The notes under the pieces were generated by a model, which searched no databases, was not told the origin of the DNA, and worked only from the letters and a program-made list of their open reading frames with translations. 7,988 bases of DNA from assembly GCA_900553005.1 (NCBI GenBank), contig USBU01000044.1:1-7988 (forward strand), given 5' to 3'. Below are positions 1 to 6,833 of the stretch, piece by piece. A program made the translations under genes and the position numbers. Source of the stretch: an uncultured Eubacteriales bacterium (lineage in GTDB: Bacteria; Bacillota; Clostridia; Christensenellales; Pumilibacteraceae). The first letter of the stretch is position 1, and the number at the start of each line of letters is the position of its first letter.

Positions 1-46
1 AGATGTAGCTCCGTCTCGTGGGCTCGGAGATGTGTATAAGAGACAG
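1..46. other. Illumina Nextera adapter and index (artefact)
   Basis: These bases are not genomic. Positions 28-46 are the 19-bp Tn5 mosaic end AGATGTGTATAAGAGACAG. Positions 13-27 are the Nextera read-2 tail GTCTCGTGGGCTCGG, 5-12 are an 8-base index (GTAGCTCC) and 1-4 (AGAT) match the end of the P7 primer. The same construct is present inverted at the right end. It is most simply explained by untrimmed read-through that entered the assembly. Genomic sequence starts at 47. Confidence 0.97.
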
Positions 47-315
47 TCTATATCCTTCAAAGCGACTCCCGCCCGGATAAGCGCCTCGTCTATTACGCTC
101 GCAGCTGCCATAGTATGATTGCGCGAAGCGACCTCCGGCACCACTCCGCCGAAGCGTCTGTGCACGCTGATCTGCGACGCTATCACGTTTGACAGCGCCT
201 TACGGCCGTTTACCACGACAGCCGCGGCGGTCTCGTCGCAGGAGCTTTCAATTCCGAGCACTGCGACCGTTTTTTTATTTTGAAGCTTTTTGAATTTTTC
301 AGCTGTATCGTACAT
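47..315 (-). CDS. tsaD: TsaD, tRNA N6-adenosine threonylcarbamoyltransferase, N-terminal fragment
   Basis: The reading frame from ATG 313-315 runs leftward for 89 codons into the adapter junction, so the 3' part is missing. The fragment has the ASKHA/Kae1 N-terminal signature VLGIESSCDETAAAVV (residues 19-34), followed by SQISVHRRFGGVVPEVASRNH (about 48-67, written here as the recognisable block), both typical of TsaD. TsaD transfers the threonylcarbamoyl group from TC-AMP to A37 of ANN-decoding tRNAs in the cytoplasm, together with TsaB and TsaE. The metal-binding HxxxH motif lies beyond the contig edge. The chosen ATG gives a lysine-rich extension of about 18 residues before the conserved strand. 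An in-frame TTG six codons upstream is the only alternative start before a TAA. The ribosome site is weak. It lies 96 bp downstream of prfB, behind a terminator-like hairpin. Family assignment is secure; the exact start is less so. Confidence 0.93.
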
Positions 316-368
316 AATTTTTCCCGTAAACAATTTCTCCGTAAAGCCGGCGAGGACAAGCTCCGCTT

Positions 369-407
369 AAAAACCGAAACGCGCCATTGTTTCGACACTG
401 GCGCGCT
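369..407 (-). terminator. Candidate intrinsic terminator after prfB
   Basis: On the minus strand, 4 nt after the prfB stop, AGCGCGCCA (407-399) pairs with TGGCGCGTT (386-378, one G-U pair). A single mismatch and a further 3-bp helix are closed by a CGAA loop. The stem is followed by an interrupted T run (TTT CGG TTTTT) down to 369. The position and shape fit an intrinsic terminator ending the secA-prfB transcript. The broken T tract means it may be leaky and let transcription continue into tsaD. Confidence 0.55.
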
Positions 408-411
408 GCTT

Positions 412-1509
412 TCACGACTTTCTCAGATAATCGTAAATAAATTCCGAAATTTCTCCGTCCATGACGGCGTAAACGTCGCCCGTTTCCCAACCCGTCCTAT
501 GGTCCTTAACCATCGTATAAGGCTGAAACACGTAGGAGCGTATCTGGCTGCCCCACTCTATCTTCTTGATTTCGCCCTTTATCGTATTGGCCTTTTCCTG
601 ATTTTCACGCTCTCTTAACTCGACCAGCTTACTCGTAAGCATTTTCATGGCGGTCTCTCTGTTTTGAATCTGCGAGCGCTCGTTCTGGCACTGTACGACT
701 ATACCGGTAGGCAAATGCGTGATACGAACCGCGCTGTCCGTTTTATTGACGTGCTGACCGCCCGCTCCGCCCGAACGGTAAGTATCGATTTTAAGATCCT
801 CGGGACGGATTTCGATCGTGTTGTCATGCTCTATCTCCGGCATGACCTCAAGACTGGCAAACGACGTATGCCTGCGTGAATTCGAGTCGAACGGAGAAAT
901 ACGCACAAGCCGGTGTACGCCCTTTTCCGCCTTAAGATACCCGTAAGCATTGACGCCCTTTATCATAAAGGAAACGCTTTTTATGCCGGCGACGTCTCCG
1001 GGCAGCAAATCAAGCTCCTCCACCGAAAAGCCGTTTTTTTCGGCGTACATGCGGTACATCCTGTACAGCATACTCACCCAGTCCTGCGCCTCGGTGCCGC
1101 CCGCGCCCGCCTGTAACATAAGTATTGCGTTACGCTTGTCGTATTCACCTTTAAGAAGCGTCTCAAGATGGAGCTGCTCTATCTTTCCGCCAAGACTGTC
1201 AAGAGTTTCTTCGATTTCGCCCAGGTAATTGTCGTCGGATTCCGCCTCGACAAGCTCGATAAGCGTCTCAAGATCGCTGAGCCCCCTTCGGTAGCCGCTA
1301 AGCTCCTCAAGCTTGTCGGATATATACTTTGCCTCCGCGTTAATTTCTGCCGCGCGCTTTGTGTCGCTGTAAAAATCCGGAGCCTGCCTCAGTCCGTCCA
1401 GCTCGGCAAGGCGGCTTTTCATTTTTTCGGTATCGAACGCAAGGCAGCAATCGTCGAACTTTGCCGAAAGATTTTTAAGTCTGAATTTATAGTCGTCTAA
1501 AGTTAGCAT
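412..1509 (-). CDS. prfB: Peptide chain release factor 2 (RF2)
   Basis: RF2 recognises UGA and UAA in the ribosomal A site and triggers peptide release. The 365-residue product is exactly the E. coli RF2 length. It shows the RF2-specific SPF tripeptide (residues 205-207, codon recognition) and the universal GGQ (250-252, peptidyl-tRNA hydrolysis) in AGGQHVNKT. Residue 246 is Ser, whereas E. coli K-12 has the atypical Thr. The N-terminal helical domain spans about 1-110. The frame is continuous: at the place where most bacteria carry the CTT-TGA-C frameshift site (around codon 23, 1441-1443), the sequence reads CTT GCG TTC, with no stop. The ATG at 1507-1509 is the only standard start between the secA stop and codon 30. 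It follows secA by 45 bp and is probably co-transcribed with it, the common order in Bacillota. Confidence 0.98.
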   Translation of the reverse strand: MLTLDDYKFRLKNLSAKFDDCCLAFDTEKMKSRLAELDGLRQAPDFYSDTKRAAEINAEAKYISDKLEELSGYRRGLSDLETLIELVEAESDDNYLGEIEETLDSLGGKIEQLHLETLLKGEYDKRNAILMLQAGAGGTEAQDWVSMLYRMYRMYAEKNGFSVEELDLLPGDVAGIKSVSFMIKGVNAYGYLKAEKGVHRLVRISPFDSNSRRHTSFASLEVMPEIEHDNTIEIRPEDLKIDTYRSGGAGGQHVNKTDSAVRITHLPTGIVVQCQNERSQIQNRETAMKMLTSKLVELRERENQEKANTIKGEIKKIEWGSQIRSYVFQPYTMVKDHRTGWETGDVYAVMDGEISEFIYDYLRKS

Positions 1510-1512
1510 AAT

Positions 1513-1517
1513 CCTCC
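1513..1517 (-). promoter_or_regulatory. prfB ribosome binding site with short spacing
   Basis: GGAGG on the minus strand is separated from the prfB ATG by only three bases (ATT), shorter than the usual 5-9. No other ATG, GTG or TTG lies in frame between here and the secA stop at 1555, so the start stands despite the spacing. The short spacing may lower initiation efficiency. Confidence 0.6.
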
Positions 1518-1554
1518 GAAACGCCGGCGCCCGCCGACAGAGTAAAACGTTTAA

Positions 1555-4287
1555 TCACCTTTTGTTTTCAAGATCCTTGCCCAGACAGCAGTTTTTGTAC
1601 TTTTTACCGCTGCCGCAGGGACAAAGCTCGTTTCTTCCCACGGTACGGGAGGAATTGACGACGGGAGAATTGACCACGCGCGCGTTGTTACCGCGGTTTT
1701 CGACATATTCGACCTTCTGAGCCTCGCGCTTGGGCGCGTTTTCTATATTTACGTGCACAAGAAGAGCAACGGTCTCCTCCTGCATTTTTGCAGTCATTTC
1801 CTCAAACATCTCGAAGCCCGCCTTTTTGTACGCTATAACGGGATCCTGATTGCCGTAGGCCTTAAGAACGATGCCTTTTTTCAGCTGATCCATCGAATCG
1901 ATGTGATCCATCCATTTGGCGTCTATAACGCGCAGCATAATCACGCGCTCAATTTCCGAAAAATCTATGGACGCGCCGGTTTCCTCGCTCATCTTTTTCG
2001 CGTCAGCGATTTTGCCCTCGTAAAAAGCCTGGACAGCCGCGTAAAGCTGATCCTTGATTTCCTCAAGTGCCCATTTTTCCATACGCTCCTGCGTAAGGAA
2101 ATCGGGATCGTCCGGAAGAAGCTTACGTTCTATTTCCTTGTTGAGATTTTCGTAATCCCACTCGTCCCAGTCCACGCGCGGATCGGTAAAATCATCGACG
2201 ATGATATTAACCTGATCGCGCATCATCTTCATTATCTGATCGTGCGCGTCGATTCCGTCCAGCACCTTATTGCGCTCGCCGTAAATTATGGTACGCTGAG
2301 CGTTCATAACGTTGTCGTACTCAAGAACCTGGCGGCGCATGGTATAGTTTCTGCCCTCGATATTGCGCTGAGCGTTTTCTATCTGGCGCGTAAGCATACC
2401 CATAGAAAACGGCGTATCCTCGTCGATTTTGAACATTTCGGCTATGCGCTTCATTCTGTCGCCGCCGAAAAGCCGTACAAGATCGTCCTCCATCGAAAGA
2501 TAGAATACGGACGAGCCTATATCTCCCTGACGGCCGGCGCGGCCGCGCAGCTGATTGTCTATACGGCGGGACTCGTGGCGCTCGGTGCCGATTATGCGCA
2601 GACCGCCTACCTTTATGACCTCCTCCTTTTCCTTGTTGGTTTCGGTCTTATACTCGTCGTAGAATCTTTTAAATTCCGCCCGTGCGTGAAGAATATCGGG
2701 ATCATCGGTATTGTAATACGAAGTGGCGGCCGAAACCGATTCCTCGCTCATGCCGATATCGCGCATACGCTTTATGGCAAGATATTCGGCGTTTCCGCCA
2801 AGCATGATGTCGGTGCCGCGGCCGGCCATATTGGTAGCAATGGTGACGGCGCGGAATTTACCCGCCTGAGCGACTATTTCCGCTTCCTTTTCGTGATTTT
2901 TAGCGTTCAGCACGTTGTGCGGAACCTTGGCCTTGTGCAGCAGCCGGGAAAGCTCCTCGCTCTTTTCGACGGTAGTAGTGCCAACCAGTACGGGCTGTCC
3001 TCGCTGATAGCACTCGGTTATATCCGCCACTACCGCGCGCAGTTTGCCCGCGACAGTCGAATAAACCTGATCGTTTTCGTCAACGCGCTTGGACGGCAGA
3101 TTGGTCGGAATCGTCACAACGTCAAGATTGTAAATGCCGCGGAACTCCGACTCCTCCGTTTTAGCGGTACCCGTCATGCCGCTAAGCTTTTTGTAAAGCC
3201 TGAAATAATTTTGGAAAGTAATTGTCGCAAGCGTTTTATTTTCGCTTTGCACTCGGACGTTTTCCTTTGCTTCGATAGCCTGGTGCAGTCCGTCGCTGTA
3301 ACGGCGGCCGTCCATAAGTCGGCCGGTAAACTCATCGACGATTACGACCTCGTTTTTGTCGTTGACGATGTAGTCCTTATCCAGCTTCATGATATAATTG
3401 GCGCGGATAGCGTTGTTTATATAATGGTTAAGCTCCATATTGTCAACGTCGGAAAGATTGTCCACCGCAAAGAAGCGCTCCGCCTTTTCCACACCGCTTT
3501 CAGTAAGCGTAATGGCCTTCTTTTTCTCGTCTATGTCGAGATCCTCAGGTTTAAGGCTTTTTGCAAAGCGGTTGGCGGTAATATACATTTCGCTGCTCTT
3601 TCCGCCGCGGCCCGATATGATAAGAGGAGTGCGCGCTTCGTCTATGAGTATGGAGTCAACCTCGTCTATTATGCAGAAATTGAGCGGACGCTGTACCTTG
3701 TCACTCTTATAAATGACCATATTATCCCTGAGGTAATCGAAACCCAACTCATTGTTTGTGGCATAGGTGATATCGCAGTTGTACGCCGCGCGCTTTGCCG
3801 CGCTGTCCATGCCGGCAATCGCCACGCCGACGGTCAACCCCAGATATCTGTGAACCTTTCCCATCCATTCCGCGTCGCGCTTGGCAAGATAATCGTTAAC
3901 GGTGACTACGTGCACGCCCTTGCCCGGAAGCGCGTTGAGATAGCTTGCAAGCGTGGCGACAAGCGTTTTGCCCTCGCCCGTGCGCATCTCTGCGATTCGT
4001 CCCTGATGCAGAGCTATGCCGCCCATAATCTGCACATGAAAATGGCGCATTCCCAAAACCCTGGAGCTTGCCTCGCGGACAGCCGCGAAAGCCTCCGGCA
4101 GAATATCGTCAAGCGTCTCGTAATTATGCTCCAGCCTGTCGCGGAACTCTGCGGTTTTGGCCTTAAGCTGCTCCTCGGTAAGCTTTTTGTACTCCTCTTC
4201 GTGCTTTTCGACCTTGGCGGCTATGGCCTCCAGCTTTTTGACGTGCTTTCTGTTATCGCTGCCTGTGATAAACGAAATCAATCCCAT
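1555..4287 (-). CDS. secA: Preprotein translocase ATPase SecA
   Basis: SecA is the cytoplasmic and membrane-peripheral motor that pushes unfolded preproteins through SecYEG. The product has 910 residues (E. coli 901). Visible in order: N-terminal helix typical of SecA (1-40), NBD1 with Walker A GEGKT (104-108) and Walker B DEVD (208-211), DEARTPLIISG (216-226) leading to the preprotein cross-linking domain (about 226-370), MTGTAKTE (371-378), NBD2 with TNMAGRGTDI (485-494) and the helicase motif RGRAGRQGD (581-589), helical scaffold and wing domains (about 610-840), and a C-terminal SEC-C zinc motif with Cys889, 891, 900 and 901 that normally binds SecB or ribosomes. All catalytic motifs are intact. 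AAGGAAGG lies 10 nt before the ATG. A 140-bp leader separates it from pheA; prfB follows by 45 bp. Confidence 0.99.
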   Translation of the reverse strand: MGLISFITGSDNRKHVKKLEAIAAKVEKHEEEYKKLTEEQLKAKTAEFRDRLEHNYETLDDILPEAFAAVREASSRVLGMRHFHVQIMGGIALHQGRIAEMRTGEGKTLVATLASYLNALPGKGVHVVTVNDYLAKRDAEWMGKVHRYLGLTVGVAIAGMDSAAKRAAYNCDITYATNNELGFDYLRDNMVIYKSDKVQRPLNFCIIDEVDSILIDEARTPLIISGRGGKSSEMYITANRFAKSLKPEDLDIDEKKKAITLTESGVEKAERFFAVDNLSDVDNMELNHYINNAIRANYIMKLDKDYIVNDKNEVVIVDEFTGRLMDGRRYSDGLHQAIEAKENVRVQSENKTLATITFQNYFRLYKKLSGMTGTAKTEESEFRGIYNLDVVTIPTNLPSKRVDENDQVYSTVAGKLRAVVADITECYQRGQPVLVGTTTVEKSEELSRLLHKAKVPHNVLNAKNHEKEAEIVAQAGKFRAVTIATNMAGRGTDIMLGGNAEYLAIKRMRDIGMSEESVSAATSYYNTDDPDILHARAEFKRFYDEYKTETNKEKEEVIKVGGLRIIGTERHESRRIDNQLRGRAGRQGDIGSSVFYLSMEDDLVRLFGGDRMKRIAEMFKIDEDTPFSMGMLTRQIENAQRNIEGRNYTMRRQVLEYDNVMNAQRTIIYGERNKVLDGIDAHDQIMKMMRDQVNIIVDDFTDPRVDWDEWDYENLNKEIERKLLPDDPDFLTQERMEKWALEEIKDQLYAAVQAFYEGKIADAKKMSEETGASIDFSEIERVIMLRVIDAKWMDHIDSMDQLKKGIVLKAYGNQDPVIAYKKAGFEMFEEMTAKMQEETVALLVHVNIENAPKREAQKVEYVENRGNNARVVNSPVVNSSRTVGRNELCPCGSGKKYKNCCLGKDLENKR

Positions 4288-4291
4288 ATTT

Positions 4292-4345
4292 TTATAACCT
4301 TCCTTGCCTTTCCCGGCATGAATGAAAGCGCCGGGAATAGTTCAT
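4292..4345 (-). other. Possible 17-codon upstream ORF in the secA leader
   Basis: An ATG at 4343-4345 opens a 17-codon frame (MNYSRRFHSCRERQGRL) whose TAA ends 4 nt before the secA ATG. The frame runs through both arms of the leader hairpin and through the secA Shine-Dalgarno. It has no ribosome site of its own and starts about where transcription would begin from the nearby TATAAT, so it would have to be leaderless. It could be chance; there is no family support. Confidence 0.2.
4310..4337 (-). promoter_or_regulatory. Hairpin in secA 5' leader
   Basis: TTCCCGGC and GCCGGGAA form a perfect 8-bp stem with a 12-nt loop. On the minus strand the structure ends 4 nt before the secA Shine-Dalgarno (4298-4305). 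There is no T run after it, so it is unlikely to be a terminator. It could influence secA translation or leader stability; that is inference. Confidence 0.5.
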
Positions 4346-4372
4346 TGTATATTATAAACCGAATTTGTTGAA
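4344..4372 (-). promoter_or_regulatory. Candidate secA promoter
   Basis: Two overlapping -10 candidates are seen on the minus strand: TATAAT at 4351-4356 (perfect hexamer, poor -35), and TACAAT at 4344-4349 spaced 17 bp from TTCAAC at 4367-4372 (weak -35). Either would give a leader of about 50-60 nt. Local AT-richness and position between pheA and secA support promoter function, but secA could also be reached by readthrough from pheA, since no clear terminator is seen in 4373-4427. Confidence 0.45.
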
Positions 4373-4427
4373 CCGATATGACGTTTTTGTGAAATTATTG
4401 TCACTTTAAGTCGGGCTTATCCCCGCG

Positions 4428-5207
4428 TCAGTACATACCGGCAAATTTGATGAAGCCTGCCGCGCCCTCCAGCTTGTGCATTACGGACATAAGCTGCTCC
4501 TTATCCAGTCTGCAGTCAAACTCGACATAAAACCAATATCTGAACACGCCGTCGCGGCTGGGACGCGATTCCAGCTTATGCAAATTCAGATCGTAGCCGG
4601 CAAGCACGTTCAGCGCTTTTAAAAGCTCGCCCGGACGGTGCCTTGTATCAAACATGACGCTTACGTTTTCACCGCGAAAAACAGGCGACGATTTTATAAG
4701 CACAAATCTAGTGGTGTTGCTTTTTGCGTCCTCGATTTCACTGTCCAGCACCGTCTGTCCGGGTAAGGCCGAACGCGCGACGGCAGCCTCGTCCTCAGAC
4801 TTAAGGGCTTTTAACGCGGCACTGGTACTGGCAACGGGAATCTTAAGAGCGTCAGGAAAAAACTTTTTCAGATATCCGTCGCACTGAGACAATGCCTGCG
4901 GATGAGAGTAAATCCTTTTTATTCCGTTTTTCGACGCGCCCGGCAGACCTATAAGCGAATGAGAAATTCCCATAAAATACTGGCCGGTAATATAAACGCC
5001 GTAATTCCTGATCGCATCCAGAGCGTCGCCTACCGTACCGCCCACGCTGTTTTCAATGGGGATGACCGCGCCGTCCGTCCTGCCCTGCTCGACCGCCTCG
5101 GCGGCAGCGGCAATCGACTGAAAGCCGATAAGCTTATCCGCAGGAAAATTTTTAAGCGCGCAGGCGTAGGTATGACTGCTTTCATCCCCGAAATAACCTA
5201 TTTTCAT
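4428..5207 (-). CDS. pheA: Prephenate dehydratase with ACT domain
   Basis: The enzyme converts prephenate to phenylpyruvate, the committed step to phenylalanine. The 259-residue protein is the monofunctional type, with no chorismate mutase domain. The PDT domain (about 1-175) shows VIPIENSVGGTV (48-59), YSHPQALSQC (100-109), the STSAA segment (127-131) and the catalytic TRF triad (166-168). The C-terminal ACT domain (about 178-255) carries ESRP (213-216), the phenylalanine-binding motif, and PGELLKAL (192-199) in place of the classical GALV segment, so feedback inhibition by phenylalanine is likely. The N-terminal GPxGTFS motif of the family is changed to GDESSHTYA (7-15), a divergence worth noting. 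Its ATG overlaps the stop of the upstream Rho-like gene (ATGA at 5204-5207), and AAGGAA lies about 8 nt before the start inside that gene. Translational coupling is likely. Confidence 0.96.
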   Translation of the reverse strand: MKIGYFGDESSHTYACALKNFPADKLIGFQSIAAAAEAVEQGRTDGAVIPIENSVGGTVGDALDAIRNYGVYITGQYFMGISHSLIGLPGASKNGIKRIYSHPQALSQCDGYLKKFFPDALKIPVASTSAALKALKSEDEAAVARSALPGQTVLDSEIEDAKSNTTRFVLIKSSPVFRGENVSVMFDTRHRPGELLKALNVLAGYDLNLHKLESRPSRDGVFRYWFYVEFDCRLDKEQLMSVMHKLEGAAGFIKFAGMY

Positions 5208-6721
5208 TTAGCGCGCTTCCTTTTTCTTCCGCGTTTTTTCTTGACCGTTGCGTTTTCTTTCTCGGGATCAACGCCGGCTGCTTTCACGTCGGCGGCCGGA
5301 ATTTCAGCCGCCTCCTCGTCCGGGCCCTCCTTTTCCTCCCCTGACGAAAGACTTTCTATTACGTCGTCGTAGGTGCTGCCGACAAGCGCCGCGCCGACCG
5401 CAGCCGCCTCTCCTTCCTCAACCGCAATTTCCTTAAGCTTTCCGAAAGCCGCTTTTTCCCTGCGGGTAAACGTGGCGCCGGACCTTGAGTAACAACAAGA
5501 CAGCTCGATACGGAAATCATTGTAAAACGCGCGCGACGTCAAAAACAGCTCGGCAGATACGTAATTTTTAATTCGGTAATACTGGCCCGTAGCCAAGTCG
5601 CGGTCGGCAAAAGCAATCACAGTAACGCTGCCGCCGTGCTCATACTGGCGCGCGGCGTCGGCAAGCCTGGCCGCCGAGTCGTAATCGCCGCCGGCGCATT
5701 CGATATTGTTAAGAAGAACGACAATATTTTTACCGCACCTTGCCTGCGCCGCGGCATAATCCCTTGCGCGCGCAACAATAGCGGCGTCCTCCGCAGAGTT
5801 TCCTGAACGTGTGAAAACCGCGCCGGCCATTACTCCGCTTAAACGCTCGTAATTATCCGACGATTCTCCAAGACACAAAACGACGGTCTCATCCACCTTG
5901 ACCGATCTCTCTAGCGAAGCGGCAACGGCGGCGGTTCCCTCCGCAAAATTGAATTTTCCGGAACTGGAAACGATCACGCACTGTCCGAGAACGACCGGCG
6001 TAAACACGTCGATAAGTTTAAGCAAAGGATAGCTGCTGCCCGCACTGAGCATCAGCCGCTGATAGGGCTGGAGCACGGCCGTGTCGCTGCGTTTTTCAGA
6101 CAGCTTTTCAAATAAAGCCGAGTCTATCCTGACTCCGTTTATAGCGTCCACGTAGTGCATACAGAAAAATCCCGCGCTTTCCACGTAGCGCGCGCGTCCG
6201 GAAACTATATCGCCGCTTTTTATCCCGTAAATATTGACGAAACGCTTTATTACGCCCACGTCCTCTATATTCTTTACAAAACGGTTAAGCCTAAGCACGC
6301 CGCCGGTTTCGTCGCCCTCGAAAACGCCCTCCACGAATCTGCCCAAAACGTAATCGCCGCGGTTATTGTCCTCCAGCAGCTTCATTTCATCGTCCGGCGA
6401 CAGCTTTTTTACGTCGGCGTCGAGAAGAGGGAGCTTGTCGTCGTCAAAATACTGCAAGCCCCAGATTATATCCATGATCTTGTCTATAAGTACCGTCTTG
6501 GAATGAGTGCAGGGAGATTTAACGCCCATGTTTTTTGCCATAACTCTAAGCTCCGCAAGGTTATGAACGTCAAAATAGCCGCGCCCCATACGCTTAAGGG
6601 CCTCCTCGTCCGAACGCTTGAGCTCGCTTCTGCCGTTTTCGCTTAAAATCTCCTCGATCGTGCTGTCCTTGAAGGACAGCTTTCTCAAGCTTTTAAATTC
6701 GGTTTTATCATTTGTCCCCAT
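5204..6721 (-). CDS. Rho-like protein with degenerate ATPase core
   Basis: This 505-residue protein aligns by eye with transcription terminator Rho along its length. A Rho_N (SAP-like) segment lies at 50-86 (FDVHNLAELRVMAKNMG onward). An OB-fold RNA-binding domain lies at about 122-195, with GVLRLN (141-146) at the place of the RNP1-like GFGFLR and IKSGDIVSGRAR (167-178). A RecA-like core follows at about 220-435, with GQCVIV (246-251), GGSVTVIA (363-370) and RSG (412-414). Catalytic features are lost: the GxxxxGKT P-loop is replaced by SSSGKFNFAEGT (252-263), Walker B LLD reads LLN (N338), the conserved ERPEE is ESSDN (286-290), and the Asp-to-GGS interval is about 20 residues shorter than in E. 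coli Rho, removing the Q-loop region. The tail is acidic and then strongly basic (KKKRGRKRKRAK, 494-505). AAGGAG sits 7 nt before the ATG. RNA binding without ATP-driven translocation is inferred; the function is unknown. It is not a canonical Rho. Confidence 0.85.
   Translation of the reverse strand: MGTNDKTEFKSLRKLSFKDSTIEEILSENGRSELKRSDEEALKRMGRGYFDVHNLAELRVMAKNMGVKSPCTHSKTVLIDKIMDIIWGLQYFDDDKLPLLDADVKKLSPDDEMKLLEDNNRGDYVLGRFVEGVFEGDETGGVLRLNRFVKNIEDVGVIKRFVNIYGIKSGDIVSGRARYVESAGFFCMHYVDAINGVRIDSALFEKLSEKRSDTAVLQPYQRLMLSAGSSYPLLKLIDVFTPVVLGQCVIVSSSGKFNFAEGTAAVAASLERSVKVDETVVLCLGESSDNYERLSGVMAGAVFTRSGNSAEDAAIVARARDYAAAQARCGKNIVVLLNNIECAGGDYDSAARLADAARQYEHGGSVTVIAFADRDLATGQYYRIKNYVSAELFLTSRAFYNDFRIELSCCYSRSGATFTRREKAAFGKLKEIAVEEGEAAAVGAALVGSTYDDVIESLSSGEEKEGPDEEAAEIPAADVKAAGVDPEKENATVKKKRGRKRKRAK
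6662..6680. repeat. Perfect 19-bp inverted repeat inside start of Rho-like gene
   Basis: GCTGTCCTT and AAGGACAGC flank a single base, forming an exact palindrome that spans codons 15-20 of the Rho-like gene. As RNA it folds into an 8-bp stem with a 3-nt loop about 42 nt after the start codon. It could be an operator for a dimeric regulator, an RNA element affecting early translation, or coincidence of codon choice. Confidence 0.6.
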
Positions 6722-6804
6722 TTCTTATCTCCTTAAGGCTTGGGATAACGGCGAAACGTGCGCGCCGTCGTATTTAACGGGCACTAATCTCGCATATTGA
6801 TTTG

Positions 6805-6833
6805 ATTATATCACAACGCCGTTAATTTGGCAA
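6805..6833 (-). promoter_or_regulatory. Sigma-A type promoter of the Rho-like/pheA operon
   Basis: On the minus strand TTGCCA (6828-6833) is followed after exactly 17 bp by TATAAT (6805-6810), preceded by TG one base upstream (extended -10, 6812-6813). This is the best promoter in the window. Transcription would start near 6797-6799, leaving a leader of about 76 nt that contains a 6-bp hairpin (ACGGCG 6748-6753 with CGCCGT 6763-6768) before the ribosome site at 6729-6734. The heptamer CCGTTAA (6819-6825) in the spacer has an inverted copy TTAACGG at 6774-6780, a possible operator pair. Confidence 0.8.

Noticed and set aside
210..398. A minus-strand 62-codon frame at the left end
   Set aside because: It overlaps the N-terminus of TsaD in another frame and the terminator hairpin after prfB; TsaD has clear family motifs.
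4310..4337. Terminator of the pheA operon
   Set aside because: The stem is good but no T run follows on the minus strand; it directly precedes the secA ribosome site, so a leader role fits better.
1753..4371. A very long plus-strand open frame (872 codons) opposite secA
   Set aside because: It lies antisense to a certain secA over almost its whole length, its translation resembles no protein, and its openness is explained by the codon bias of secA.
6155..6646. A plus-strand frame of 163 codons opposite the Rho-like gene
   Set aside because: It is antisense to a frame with promoter, ribosome site and domain support, and shows no recognisable motif.
5204..6721. Calling the gene rho (transcription termination factor)
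   Set aside because: The ATP-binding and hydrolysis motifs and the Q-loop region are absent, so canonical Rho function is not supported.
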